Source: Maribellus sp. CM-23 | GTDB lineage: Bacteria; Bacteroidota; Bacteroidia; Bacteroidales; Prolixibacteraceae | Assembly (NCBI RefSeq): GCF_021354595.1 | Contig: NZ_JADWYJ010000004.1 | Span: 434,001-498,000, forward strand | Length of the DNA: 64,000 bases | Reading direction: 5' to 3' | Shown: positions 7,373-15,435 of the stretch, piece after piece | How the letters are laid out: each line of letters opens with the position of its first letter | Position numbering within the stretch: position 1 is the stretch's first letter | Notes under the pieces: generated by a model | Told to the model about the DNA's origin: nothing | Database searches by the model: none | The model's input: the letters and a program-made list of their open reading frames with translations, nothing else | Position numbers and translations under genes: made by a program

Positions 7373-8249
7373 GCCAACTCACTTCCCCCGGCATACCGAT
7401 TTTTAGCGTTCCGTCGTTTTTAACGGCCACTTTTACCGCGTACACCAGTTTTACCCTTTCTTCTTTTGTTTGGATGATTTTTGGGGTGAACTCAGCTTCC
7501 GATGAAATCCAGGTAACTTCGCCTGAAAGTGTTTGGTTTTCCGTTTCCGATTTATCGATCAGAACATTTACCTGCTGTCCGATTTTTACATTTGGAAGCT
7601 GTGCGCCGCTTACATACACTTTTAGCGTCAGCACATCCAGATCAGCAATTTTAAACAGAGGTTTCCCGGGTGTTGCCAGCTCTCCCTGTTCTACATAGGT
7701 TTCCAGAATAGTCCCGCTCACCGGCGACTTGACAGTACATCTGGTCAACAGATCTTTGGTTGTTTCCTGCTGAGCTTCCAGTACTTCCAGTTCTTTATTT
7801 ACCGAAACAAACTGCGTTCGGGTACTTTCAATCTGCTTTTGAATAACACTGATCTGGCCGCTAATATCATCCAGTTGCTTTTGCGTGGCAGCCTGGTCTT
7901 TGACCATTTTTGCCACCCGCTCTTCATTAATTTTCAGTGTTTTAATCTGTTCTTCAAAAACTCCGATTTGTGACTGAATCGATTGACGCCTGGCAATAAC
8001 TGCGGCTTTTTGTGCTTCCAGTTGCTGAAGTTTCAGATGAACCTGGACGGTATCGATGACAGCCGAAATAAAGTCCTTGCCGATCTTCTGGCCTTTCTCA
8101 ATCGTTAACTGAAGAATTTTTCCCGATGACTCAGAAGAAACAATCACCGGATCGGCTTCAAAATTGCCGAAAGCATCCGATTTCTCGTCTGTACTGCTAC
8201 AGCTGAAGAGCACGACTGAAATCAATATCATTAATAAATTTCGTTTCAT
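7368..8249 (-). CDS. HlyD-family periplasmic adaptor lipoprotein
   Basis: A 293-residue membrane-fusion protein. The signal peptide ends in a lipobox (VVLFSCSS), so it is probably anchored by a lipid at Cys17. A short first barrel-lipoyl half (about residues 35-60) is followed by a long coiled-coil hairpin at about residues 65-165 and the second lipoyl half (TVKSPVSGTILETYVEQGEL), then a beta-barrel domain (ADLDVLTLKVYVSGAQLPNV). It bridges the inner-membrane ABC exporter and the TolC-like channel encoded just upstream (22-bp gap); E. coli counterpart YbhG. The stop codon is in a type B repeat. Confidence 0.9.
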   Translation of the reverse strand: MKRNLLMILISVVLFSCSSTDEKSDAFGNFEADPVIVSSESSGKILQLTIEKGQKIGKDFISAVIDTVQVHLKLQQLEAQKAAVIARRQSIQSQIGVFEEQIKTLKINEERVAKMVKDQAATQKQLDDISGQISVIQKQIESTRTQFVSVNKELEVLEAQQETTKDLLTRCTVKSPVSGTILETYVEQGELATPGKPLFKIADLDVLTLKVYVSGAQLPNVKIGQQVNVLIDKSETENQTLSGEVTWISSEAEFTPKIIQTKEERVKLVYAVKVAVKNDGTLKIGMPGEVSWQ

Positions 8250-8271
8250 ATTATTCTGATTTTTTGTTCTT

Positions 8272-9573
8272 TTAATTACTACTGAAAACTGTGACTGAGA
8301 ACTGAGATTGCTTACTTCCTGTTTTTCCCTGAATAAGGCGATACTTTTCTTTTGCTTCGTTCAGCTGAATTTGATGAAGTTCCCGATTCAGTTTGGCAAT
8401 GGTTTCGGCCTGTACATCCTGAATGTAATCTGATGTTGTAATTGTTTCGTTTTCCAGCTTTGAGGCGGATGTTTGGGCAATTTCAGCGCGCAATGCCACC
8501 ATTTTTGAATCGGTCTCCATCAATTTTTCCAGCTTGGCGATCTGTTCGTTTTGCTGAACAAGCAGCAGTTGAATATTTTGAGTAAATGTTTCTTCCTGGC
8601 GGGTGATCCTGTCGGATTGAAGGTGGAGCATTTGTTTTTCGCGGTTGGTTTTCTTCCAGTCAAAAACATTCCATGACAAACCAACTCCAACCATATAATA
8701 AGAATCAAACTTGTCATTCAGCATGTTTAATCCGGGGCGTCCGTAGCCGGCCTGTCCAAATCCGAATAATTTGGGATTTCGGGTTTTGGTAAGAAGATCC
8801 GACTGTTTTTCGAGCTGGTTTTTCTGAGCCGAAAAAAGTTCCTGTTCGGGCCGTGTTAGGTCTCCGTTAAAATCGACAGGTAAGGTATTGAATAGTAATT
8901 TTGAGTCACTAGAAATGGTTCTCCCGGTTAAAACTGAAAGCATTCGGGTAGCCGTTCTTTTGGCAGCATCCAGCTGCAGATCGCTTTGGTCGAGGTTCAG
9001 AATCTCGGCTTCCAGTTCCAACGCAGCCGATTTTTCAATAACCTGGTTTCGAACACCGGATTCAACTTTTCTCAGCTTTTCCTGTAACACTTTCTTTTGC
9101 TGGGCCAGCACTTCCCTTTGCTTGTCTACCGCCAGTGCCGTAAAAAAGGCCTGCGAAACCTGTTCGTTCAGTTTGTAAACCTCCACTTCCACCTGGCTCA
9201 GGTTGCTTTGCAAAATCGCATCTTCCAATTCCGCGTTGGCCTGAGTAACTCCGCCGTCCCAAATGCTTTGCTTTAATTCAGCATAGGCTTTGTATTGATC
9301 TTTTGCAACGCTTGGCACCGAAACATTGGGCACCGAAATGCCAATGTGCGTTACATCCGACTGGTAAGTTGCCTGGCCGTTCAGGGTAACCGTTGGCAGA
9401 TGGTTCGTTTGATTGTTCTCCTTCCTAAGCGAAGTAATTTCTGTCCATATTTCTGCCTGCTTCAGGTTCGGATAATTCTCCCTTGCCCAGCTGTAGCAGT
9501 CGTTCAGGGAGACCTCGTTCTGCGCGAAGACAAATTGCACGGGGAGCAGCAATAAGATGATCAGCTTCCTCAT
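8272..9573 (-). CDS. TolC-family outer-membrane efflux protein
   Basis: A 433-residue protein with a Sec signal peptide (LLLLPVQFVFAQ) followed by NEVSLNDCYSWARENYPNLK, the conserved first helix of the outer-membrane efflux family, and two long helical repeats with the family's alternating strand segments (YYMVGVGLSWNVFDW near residues 290-305). It should form the outer-membrane exit duct for the ABC exporter. The last ~15 residues (after KTGSKQ) are encoded by a type B repeat, so the C-terminal tail looks like read-through into inserted repeat. The start overlaps the TetR stop by four bases (ATGA), indicating co-translation. Confidence 0.9.
   Translation of the reverse strand: MRKLIILLLLPVQFVFAQNEVSLNDCYSWARENYPNLKQAEIWTEITSLRKENNQTNHLPTVTLNGQATYQSDVTHIGISVPNVSVPSVAKDQYKAYAELKQSIWDGGVTQANAELEDAILQSNLSQVEVEVYKLNEQVSQAFFTALAVDKQREVLAQQKKVLQEKLRKVESGVRNQVIEKSAALELEAEILNLDQSDLQLDAAKRTATRMLSVLTGRTISSDSKLLFNTLPVDFNGDLTRPEQELFSAQKNQLEKQSDLLTKTRNPKLFGFGQAGYGRPGLNMLNDKFDSYYMVGVGLSWNVFDWKKTNREKQMLHLQSDRITRQEETFTQNIQLLLVQQNEQIAKLEKLMETDSKMVALRAEIAQTSASKLENETITTSDYIQDVQAETIAKLNRELHQIQLNEAKEKYRLIQGKTGSKQSQFSVTVFSSN
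8281..8312. repeat. Type B repeat inside the 3' end of the tolC-like gene
   Basis: ACTGAAAACTGTGACTGAGA and following bases are in frame and encode the final residues (QFSVTVFSS) of the outer-membrane protein. This is the clearest case of the repeat being inside a coding sequence. Confidence 0.6.
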
Positions 9574-10184
9574 TTTATTAAAATTGAATTTAATACAAAC
9601 TCTGTGACTGTTTTTTTCCGCCTTTCAATAAATGCTTTGTAGGCGGCTTTGTCGTTTTCAAAAAACATGATCGTTATCAGCGGCCCGGCGGCAATCGGGA
9701 AAATGCTAAGGCCAAGTATGTTGACCAAAATGTCACGCGGGTCCATCCGGCGGATTTTTCCTGCGTCCATTTCCTTTTCGAACATGGCAATCACTTCTGT
9801 GGGGTTTACGCCGCTGCCTTTGATTATTTTTGCAAGAAAATCCGGGTTTCGGTTCATTTCCTTGAGAATGAAAGTGGGTAAAAACGGGTTCTTTTGTAAA
9901 AGATCGATGTAGGTTTCAACAAACATACCCAGCTTTTCTTCCAGTGGCCGTTCCGAACGAACCATCGTCATCAGGTTGGGAAATATTTGCGAAAATACTT
10001 TGGTGAAAATGGCATTGAACAGTTTTTCCTTTGTGCGAAAGTAGTAGTGAAGCAAGGCTTTGTTGATTCCGGCTTCATCGGCAATTGCCTGCATACGTGC
10101 ACCATCCATTCCTTTTTCGATAAACACATTCTGAGCGGCATTCAGAATTTTTTCTTCGGTATTGTCTTTTTTAAGATCGTTCAT
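9570..10184 (-). CDS. TetR/AcrR family regulator of the exporter operon
   Basis: A 204-residue one-domain-plus-ligand-pocket repressor. The N-terminal TetR helix-turn-helix is at about residues 12-58 (EEKILNAAQNVFIEKG ... NKALLHYYFRTKEKLF). The C-terminal domain is all helical with a hydrophobic segment near residues 155-175 (LGLSIFPIAAGPLITIMFFE), a form common among the CecR/YbiH-type regulators that control ybhFSRG. It is the first gene of the exporter operon and overlaps tolC by four bases. Operator-like repeats lie directly upstream at 10208-10275, so autorepression and control of the pump is the natural reading. Confidence 0.88.
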   Translation of the reverse strand: MNDLKKDNTEEKILNAAQNVFIEKGMDGARMQAIADEAGINKALLHYYFRTKEKLFNAIFTKVFSQIFPNLMTMVRSERPLEEKLGMFVETYIDLLQKNPFLPTFILKEMNRNPDFLAKIIKGSGVNPTEVIAMFEKEMDAGKIRRMDPRDILVNILGLSIFPIAAGPLITIMFFENDKAAYKAFIERRKKTVTEFVLNSILIK

Positions 10185-10207
10185 TATGCAAATAGTTTAA
10201 CTTTTTG

Positions 10208-10275
10208 ATTTAACCAACTGGTCAAAAATAAAGCAAATAATTTATTTGACCAAATAATTTAACCAAATAGTTAAA
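10208..10275. promoter_or_regulatory. Operator cluster upstream of the TetR gene
   Basis: Three direct copies of ATTT(A/G)ACCAA(A/C) occur at 10208-10218, 10244-10254 and 10257-10267. They are embedded in inverted repeats: TTATTTG/CAAATAA (10242-10257, perfect, 2-bp spacer), TTTAAC/GTTAAA (10258-10275) and TTAACCA/TGGTCAA (10210-10225, one mismatch). This is the form expected of TetR-family binding sites next to the regulator gene. Confidence 0.55.
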
Positions 10276-10436
10276 AGTGGATTTTGTAGTCGGTGATTTC
10301 GCTTCTCTCGTTGAGTACTTTTTTCCGTTTTCCGGATTACGTTCTATTTGTAAATCCATGCACTTTTCGGGGTAGAGTGATTTTCCAAAATTCTTCTACC
10401 TTTACTAACGGATAAACCAACAAAATCAAAAAGAAT

Positions 10437-11252
10437 ATGAATTCAATCAAGAAATGTGGCGTATTATCGATGGTAGTTTTGTCGATGGTATTGACTGCCT
10501 GTACGTCTAAACCTAAGGCACAGAAGGCGGAAGAAACAAAGTCGGCCGAAAACTGGATACAGTTGTTTAACGGAAAAGATCTGAACGACTGGGATATTAA
10601 GTTCAAGGGGGAAGAGCTGGGAGTGAATTACAACAATACTTTCAGGGTGGAAGATGGTTTACTTCGGGTTTCGTACGATAATTGGGAGGGATGGAACGGT
10701 AAATTTGGTCACATTTTTTACAAAGGCGAATTTTCGCATTACAAGCTCCGGGTTGAGTATCGTTTTGTGGGCGACCAGATAAAAGGTGGTCCCGGTTGGG
10801 CATATCGGAACAACGGGTTGATGCTTCACGGGCAAAGTGCCGAATCGATGGAACTGGACCAGGATTTTCCGACTTCGATTGAAGTGCAGCTGCTGGGAGG
10901 AAACGGAACAGACGACCGGCCTACGCTGAATGTTTGCACGCCGGGAACAAACATTGTAATGGACGGGCTTCTAACTGAACAACATTGCATGAGTTCGGAT
11001 TCAAAGACTTTTCACGGCGATCAGTGGGTTACGGTTGAAGTGGAGGTTTACGGAGGCGATGTAATACGGCATTTGATCGACGGCAAAGAGGTGCTGTCGT
11101 ACGAAAAACCACAGTACGATCCGAAAGATAAATACGCGCAAACACTGATTCCTGAAAACGGTGATCTCATCATAACCAAAGGATCGATTTCTTTGCAGGC
11201 CGAAAGCGGGCCGACTGATTTCCGAAAAGTGGAATTGCTGGTGCTTGAATAA
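10437..11252 (+). CDS. DUF1080 (3-keto-disaccharide hydrolase-type) lipoprotein
   Basis: A 271-residue lipoprotein: lipobox LSMVLTAC near residue 22, then a low-complexity linker and one DUF1080 concanavalin-like domain from about residue 40 to the end (WIQLFNGKDLNDWDIKF at its start; FRKVELLVLE at its end). The domain has a jelly-roll fold found in glycoside hydrolases and carbohydrate-binding proteins; some members hydrolyse 3-keto-glycosides. Inner features include GGPGWAYRNNGLMLHGQSAE and SIEVQLLGGNG. It should sit on the periplasmic or outer-membrane face. Monocistronic, divergent from the exporter operon. Substrate unknown. Confidence 0.85.
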   Translation: MNSIKKCGVLSMVVLSMVLTACTSKPKAQKAEETKSAENWIQLFNGKDLNDWDIKFKGEELGVNYNNTFRVEDGLLRVSYDNWEGWNGKFGHIFYKGEFSHYKLRVEYRFVGDQIKGGPGWAYRNNGLMLHGQSAESMELDQDFPTSIEVQLLGGNGTDDRPTLNVCTPGTNIVMDGLLTEQHCMSSDSKTFHGDQWVTVEVEVYGGDVIRHLIDGKEVLSYEKPQYDPKDKYAQTLIPENGDLIITKGSISLQAESGPTDFRKVELLVLE

Positions 11253-11275
11253 CAATACGATTAAATACAAGCAGG

Positions 11276-11308
11276 AAGCCGGTTTCGTCAGGAGCTGGCT
11301 TTTTCTTT
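11276..11308. terminator. Hairpin terminator between DUF1080 and EamA genes
   Basis: AAGCC (11276-11280) pairs with GGCTT (11297-11301), extendable by G-U pairs, followed by a run of T. It lies between convergent genes and its right arm covers the last codons of the EamA gene. Confidence 0.5.
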
Positions 11309-12208
11309 TAGTGCCCTCCGGTTGGCATAGTTAAGCGACAGCAAGGACAAGGCGATAATGGCCATTCCGGTTAATGAAACCGTATCAGGCTTTTCGTTTT
11401 CCATGATCAGCCAGCTAAGCGCTGCTCCTGAAACCGGGATAAGAAATTTCCATACATTGAGCAATGAAACTTTTACGCCCGGACGTTTTAGGAGCGAATT
11501 CCAAATGGTAAAAGCGGCAGCCGACAAAAAGCTAAGCCAGGCCAGTGCGTACCAGTATTTGGGTGGGAAGGGGCCTAAATGAATACCTTCTACCGGAACC
11601 GATACCACCGATAGCAATATTCCGCCAATCATTAATGAGGTAGAGCTTATTACTGCAGGCGATATCCCTTGTGAATGTTTGGAAACGAGTACGTTGGAGT
11701 AGCCGGCAACCAGGTTGTTGACCAGCAGCAGTGCAATTCCAAGCCATTCGAGGGTACCTTTCATTTCCACGCCGGAGCGGCCAAGGGTGATCACTGCAAT
11801 TCCTGCCACCCCAATCAAAATACTGCCTGTTTTAAGTGGTGTCATTTTATCGTTGTGAAAGGAAAAATGGGCGACCAATGCGATAAACATGGGTTGCGAG
11901 CCAATGATCATGGCGGCAAGCGAGCTTGGAAGCAGGTTTATGCCGCTGTAAAACAGGGAATACTGGATAAAAGTCTGTATCAGCGAAAGCTTGAGAATGA
12001 ATTTTAGGTTTGCTTTTAGTTCGGCAAAATACCGTGCAGGTTTTCCAAAGTACAGGAAAATGAGTATTCCGGAGATAAAAAAACGTACGCCGGCAAATTG
12101 CAGCGGAGTGTGGTAGGTAAGCCCGATTTTAACCCCCACAAAAGCTGTTGACCAAAGCCAGCAAGCAATAATGGCGAGAAAAGTGGTGCTTTTTATAATA
12201 TTTTTCAT
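11288..12208 (-). CDS. EamA/DMT family transporter
   Basis: A 306-residue protein with ten predicted membrane helices in two homologous halves, the EamA (drug/metabolite transporter) arrangement. The first half opens TTFLAIIACWLWSTAFVGVK and contains SLAAMIIGSQPMFIALVAHF; the second half opens near residue 155 (TLEWLGIALLLVNNLVAGYS) and contains SLLNVWKFLIPVSGAALSWL. The last residues (ANRRALKEKASS) are a charged cytosolic tail. Members export amino acids, nucleosides or other metabolites; the cargo cannot be read from sequence. Monocistronic, convergent with the DUF1080 gene. Confidence 0.88.
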   Translation of the reverse strand: MKNIIKSTTFLAIIACWLWSTAFVGVKIGLTYHTPLQFAGVRFFISGILIFLYFGKPARYFAELKANLKFILKLSLIQTFIQYSLFYSGINLLPSSLAAMIIGSQPMFIALVAHFSFHNDKMTPLKTGSILIGVAGIAVITLGRSGVEMKGTLEWLGIALLLVNNLVAGYSNVLVSKHSQGISPAVISSTSLMIGGILLSVVSVPVEGIHLGPFPPKYWYALAWLSFLSAAAFTIWNSLLKRPGVKVSLLNVWKFLIPVSGAALSWLIMENEKPDTVSLTGMAIIALSLLSLNYANRRALKEKASS

Positions 12209-12392
12209 ACGGTTTTCTGAAGCGCAAAGATTAGAAAATTAACAGAATAAAAGAGGTTATGTTTAAAATTAGAACACAATGTAGAAATATTCTATAAAAC
12301 GAACGGCTGCCTTTTGAAAATGGGTGGGTTCGTGCCTGAAATCTTTTTTTACACTTTTAAAAAAAATTAAATTGGCACCTCAAATTACAGAT

Positions 12393-12857
12393 ATGGCAAA
12401 AAGAATCATCAACAATTACGCAGAATTTGAAGCCCTTCTCGGTGAGGTTATCGGGGTTTCGGATTATGTTCAGATAACCCAGGAACAAATCGATAAGTTT
12501 GCGGACGCAACCATGGACCACCAGTGGATCCATACCGACCCGGAACGCGCAGCCAAAGAATCGCCTTTTGGGAGTACCATTGCACATGGTTATTTGTCGC
12601 TTTCGATGCTAACTTATTTGTGGTACAATGTGGTAGATGTTCGCAATGTGAAAATGATTGTGAATTACGGTATCGAGAGTCTTCGTTTCCAGTCGCCAGT
12701 GAAGGTGAACGACCGGATTCGGGCTACTGTTTCGCTGAACGACATTAAAAATTTAAGAGGGATTGCCCGGGTGCAGGTAAAAATTGTGGTGGATATTGAA
12801 GGAGAGAAGAAACCTGCTTACGATGCGTTGGTGAATTTCCTGTATCATTTTGAATAG
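12393..12857 (+). CDS. MaoC-like hot-dog hydratase/dehydratase
   Basis: A 154-residue hot-dog fold protein. The hydratase motif is visible as QEQIDKFADATMDHQWIHTD (catalytic Asp and His of the (R)-specific enoyl hydratase family) and PFGSTIAHGYLSLSML. This is the single-domain NodN/MaoC group, which hydrates or dehydrates acyl thioesters; the physiological substrate is unknown. An earlier in-frame ATG at 12324 would add 23 residues encoded by A/T-rich, non-conserved sequence; the ATG at 12393 (MAKRIINNYAEF) fits the family start. Stands alone and converges on the phosphatase gene with a shared terminator. Confidence 0.85.
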   Translation: MAKRIINNYAEFEALLGEVIGVSDYVQITQEQIDKFADATMDHQWIHTDPERAAKESPFGSTIAHGYLSLSMLTYLWYNVVDVRNVKMIVNYGIESLRFQSPVKVNDRIRATVSLNDIKNLRGIARVQVKIVVDIEGEKKPAYDALVNFLYHFE

Positions 12858-12883
12858 CAAAACGGAACAAGATAGATTGAAGC

Positions 12884-12925
12884 AATGAGATTTAAGCGGC
12901 AGCTTAAATCTCATTCTTTTTTATT
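12884..12925. terminator. Strong bidirectional terminator; stem contains the phosphatase stop codon
   Basis: A perfect 14-bp inverted repeat (AATGAGATTTAAGC at 12884-12897, its inverse at 12902-12915) with a 4-base loop is followed by CTTTTTTATTTT. The stop codon of the minus-strand phosphatase (12904-12906) is inside the right arm. Confidence 0.8.
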
Positions 12926-13386
12926 TTGTCAAGTAAACCCTCGCACGAATCTTCCAACAAGTCTAAAACCAGTTCAAAACCATCGGCTCCCCCGTAATAC
13001 GGGTCGGGTACTTCGTCGTAATCAAATGCCTGGCTGAAATCGGTCATTTTATAAATTTTACCCAGATCAGCTGTGCCGCTAGCCATTCGCTTCAGGTTCT
13101 CGATGTTGCTGTCGTCCATCCCGATAATCATATCGAAATAGTCGAAATCGGTTTTCGGATCGAACTTGCGGCTGAGGCTGGTTAAATTAAAGCCACGTTT
13201 GATGGCGTGTGACTGCATTCTCCGGTCGGCAGGCTCGCCGGCATGCCAGCCCGAAGTTCCGGCTGAATCCACTTCAAAATCAGCCAATACTCCTTCTTTT
13301 TTGATAACACCGTTAAAAACAGCCTCGGCACTGGGCGACCGGCAAATGTTACCAAGACACACAAATAATATCTTTTTCTTTTCCAT
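12904..13386 (-). CDS. Low-molecular-weight protein tyrosine phosphatase
   Basis: A 160-residue enzyme with the P-loop CLGNICRS (catalytic Cys10, Arg16) at the N-terminus, and the general-acid Asp in VPDPYYGG (Asp128). Both are in the family positions. LMW-PTPs hydrolyse phosphotyrosine; in bacteria they often act on tyrosine kinases of capsule synthesis or on stress signalling proteins, but no kinase or capsule gene is nearby. Length is typical. The start follows directly on a repeat-bearing gap that separates it from aroE downstream on the same strand. Confidence 0.93.
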   Translation of the reverse strand: MEKKKILFVCLGNICRSPSAEAVFNGVIKKEGVLADFEVDSAGTSGWHAGEPADRRMQSHAIKRGFNLTSLSRKFDPKTDFDYFDMIIGMDDSNIENLKRMASGTADLGKIYKMTDFSQAFDYDEVPDPYYGGADGFELVLDLLEDSCEGLLDKIKKNEI

Positions 13387-13389
13387 AAT

Positions 13390-13456
13390 TTATTAGCTAC
13401 AAGCTACAAGACACAAGCGCAAGTTGAACAACTGTTCACTGCGACTGAACACTGAA
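13390..13456. repeat. Tandem type A + type B repeat in the phosphatase-aroE gap
   Basis: 13390-13410 is a 21-base exact copy of 3608-3628 (type A). It is followed by type B words (CTGTTCACTGCGACTGAACA, from 13431). Both types in one gap with no S23-like gene shows that solo copies exist away from the exporter operon. Confidence 0.7.
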
Positions 13457-13458
13457 TA

Positions 13459-14208
13459 CTATTCCTCCGAGTTCCATATTTCGTAGGCACGGCGGGCTTG
13501 CCCGAGTAACATATCGTATCCGTTTTTCACGGTGGCGCCTTTTTCTTTTCCTTTGGCCATAAACTGCGTTACCTCGGGGTTGTAAACCAGGTCGAAAAGT
13601 AAATGTTTATCCGTGATAAATTCGTACGGAATGTTGGGGAAGGTTTCCACTTTAGGATAGGTTCCCAGCGGAGTGGCGTTAATGATGAGCATGCGTTCCT
13701 GCATCATTTTTTCGTCGATATCTTCGTAGCGAATTTCCTTTTCCTTCAACTCTTCAATAGATGCAGAGACGTATTCGATGCCCAGTTTTGTCAGCACATA
13801 TTTCAAGGCCTTGGAAGCTCCTCCCGTGCCCAGGATCAGCGCTTTTTTGTGGTGTGCTTTCAGCAATGGCGACAGCGAAGTCTCAAAACCATAGGTGTCG
13901 GTGTTAAAACCTTTCAGGTGTACCGAATCGCCGCTTCTTGTTACTTTGATGGTATTTACTGCCCCGATTTCGCGGGCCGAGTCGTTCAAATCATCGAGGT
14001 ACGGAATTACCTGCTCTTTGTACGGGATGGTTACGTTGAAACCGATCACTTCCGGATTGCTTTTTACCACCTCCGGAAATTTGGTGATGCTGTCGATCTC
14101 AAAATTATCGTAAGTGGAGTCGATCTTTTCTGTTTCAAACTTTTCCGTAAAAAAACGTTTTGAAAAAGAATGGGTGAGCGGGTATCCGAGTAGTCCGTAT
14201 TTTTTCAT
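13459..14208 (-). CDS. aroE: Shikimate dehydrogenase
   Basis: A 249-residue enzyme that reduces 3-dehydroshikimate to shikimate with NADPH in aromatic amino-acid synthesis. The N-terminal substrate domain has YGLLGYPLTHSFSKRFF (the GxPxxHSxS motif) and the catalytic Lys in FNVTIPYKEQV; the NADP-binding Rossmann loop is LILGTGGASKAL. The C-terminal NGYDMLLGQARRAYEIW segment is typical. An ATG at 14256 would add 16 residues; the ATG at 14208 (MKKYGLLGYPL) matches the family. Runs with DUF368 and a TPR gene on the same strand in the order TPR, DUF368, aroE. Confidence 0.93.
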   Translation of the reverse strand: MKKYGLLGYPLTHSFSKRFFTEKFETEKIDSTYDNFEIDSITKFPEVVKSNPEVIGFNVTIPYKEQVIPYLDDLNDSAREIGAVNTIKVTRSGDSVHLKGFNTDTYGFETSLSPLLKAHHKKALILGTGGASKALKYVLTKLGIEYVSASIEELKEKEIRYEDIDEKMMQERMLIINATPLGTYPKVETFPNIPYEFITDKHLLFDLVYNPEVTQFMAKGKEKGATVKNGYDMLLGQARRAYEIWNSEE

Positions 14209-14343
14209 GAGTCTGTTTTTAATTTCCATGTAAAATATGCAATGTTCAATATCCAAACTTCTTAACTGATTTGTGTCGTTTTTTGTTGAGGATCCAGTGG
14301 CAAAAATTGGATATGGGTTATTATTTCTTTTACACCTATTGTT

Positions 14344-14378
14344 TGTCTGCTGACTGTCAGCTGCGACTGTCTACTTTT
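14344..14378. repeat. Type B repeat downstream of DUF368 gene
   Basis: CTGCTGACTGTCAGCTGCGA and following ACTGTCTACT words lie in the gap between aroE's start and the DUF368 stop codon, again abutting a 3' end. Confidence 0.6.
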
Positions 14379-15306
14379 TTAGCTTGTTTCCGATGCCTTC
14401 CACAACAAAAATGAGTACAAAGCCAACTACAGCCAGTGCAATGGCACCAAGCATCCAGGCTTCGTGACCGGTAATTTGTTCGTAGGTTCCCGGAAGGATG
14501 TTTCTTTCCGCAATGGGTTTTAGTTCGCCGTGGCGGTCAATGATTGTTTCGGTTACTTCTTTCCACGGCCAAACCTTGTTGAGCGAACCCACCATAAAAC
14601 CGGCCAACATTGCAATGGTCAGGTTGTGGTATTTTTTCAGCAGCCACGAAAGTGCGTTCGAGAACGAAATGATGCCGATGGCGGCACCTGCCATAAATGT
14701 TAGGAGAACGGCAATGTTCATGTCGCCAACGGCACCGAGAATAAATTTATACATGCCCAGCAAAACCAGGATGAAACTACCGGAAATACCCGGAAGGATC
14801 ATGGCGCAAATGGCGATCATGCCCGAAACAAAAACAAACCAGTAGGCGGTATTGGCTTCGGCAGGGCTGATAACCGTTATGGCAAAAGCAACCGCTATTC
14901 CAATCAGTCCGGAAATAATGGTGCCTGCATTCCATGTTTTTATGGCACGCGCCACATAAATGGCGGAGGCTACGATCAGACCAAAAAAGAAGGACCAAAC
15001 AAGAATAGGGTAGTGAGTTAGTAAATACTCGAGCCCTTTTGCGAACGAAAAAATACTGATCCCGATTCCTGCCACCACGCTCACCAGGAAAGTACCGTTA
15101 ATGGCTTTCCAGAATTCGGCGAACTGGCCGGTAAAAAACAGTTTCACTGCTTTCAGGTTGATCGATTTTATAGAGTTGATAAGCTCTTCGTAAATTCCGG
15201 TGATAAAAGCGATGGTTCCGCCCGAAACACCCGGCACCACATCGGCGGCGCCCATGCCCATTCCTTTGAGCACTAAAAGGAGGTAATCTTTTGTTGATCT
15301 GTTCAT
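14371..15306 (-). CDS. DUF368 polyprenyl-phosphate translocase-type membrane protein
   Basis: A 311-residue membrane protein with eight to ten hydrophobic segments. It opens with LLLVLKGMGMGAADVVPGVS, and GVSGGTIAFITGIYEELI and MILPGISGSFILVLLGMYK show the two inverted family motifs (PGxSGG / PGxSGS). DUF368 proteins were identified in 2022 as one of two families that return undecaprenyl phosphate across the cytoplasmic membrane (PopT). By homology this gene should have that role in cell-wall lipid recycling. It lies between aroE and the TPR gene. Assignment to the family is secure; function is by homology. Confidence 0.9.
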   Translation of the reverse strand: MNRSTKDYLLLVLKGMGMGAADVVPGVSGGTIAFITGIYEELINSIKSINLKAVKLFFTGQFAEFWKAINGTFLVSVVAGIGISIFSFAKGLEYLLTHYPILVWSFFFGLIVASAIYVARAIKTWNAGTIISGLIGIAVAFAITVISPAEANTAYWFVFVSGMIAICAMILPGISGSFILVLLGMYKFILGAVGDMNIAVLLTFMAGAAIGIISFSNALSWLLKKYHNLTIAMLAGFMVGSLNKVWPWKEVTETIIDRHGELKPIAERNILPGTYEQITGHEAWMLGAIALAVVGFVLIFVVEGIGNKLKK

Positions 15307-15435
15307 ATTAAAACATGATTATTGGAAATTGAACATTGGCATTTCATTATTCAGCAATGAATAATCCGTATTCGATGCTCAATTTTAATGAGGTGCCAAA
15401 ATACAAAATATAGGGTACATGGAAAGAGAAAGCCG

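Noticed and set aside
5946..14378. CRISPR array suggested by short spaced repeats
   Set aside because: The repeats are 7- to 24-base degenerate words with no constant-length unique spacers, and no cas genes are present.
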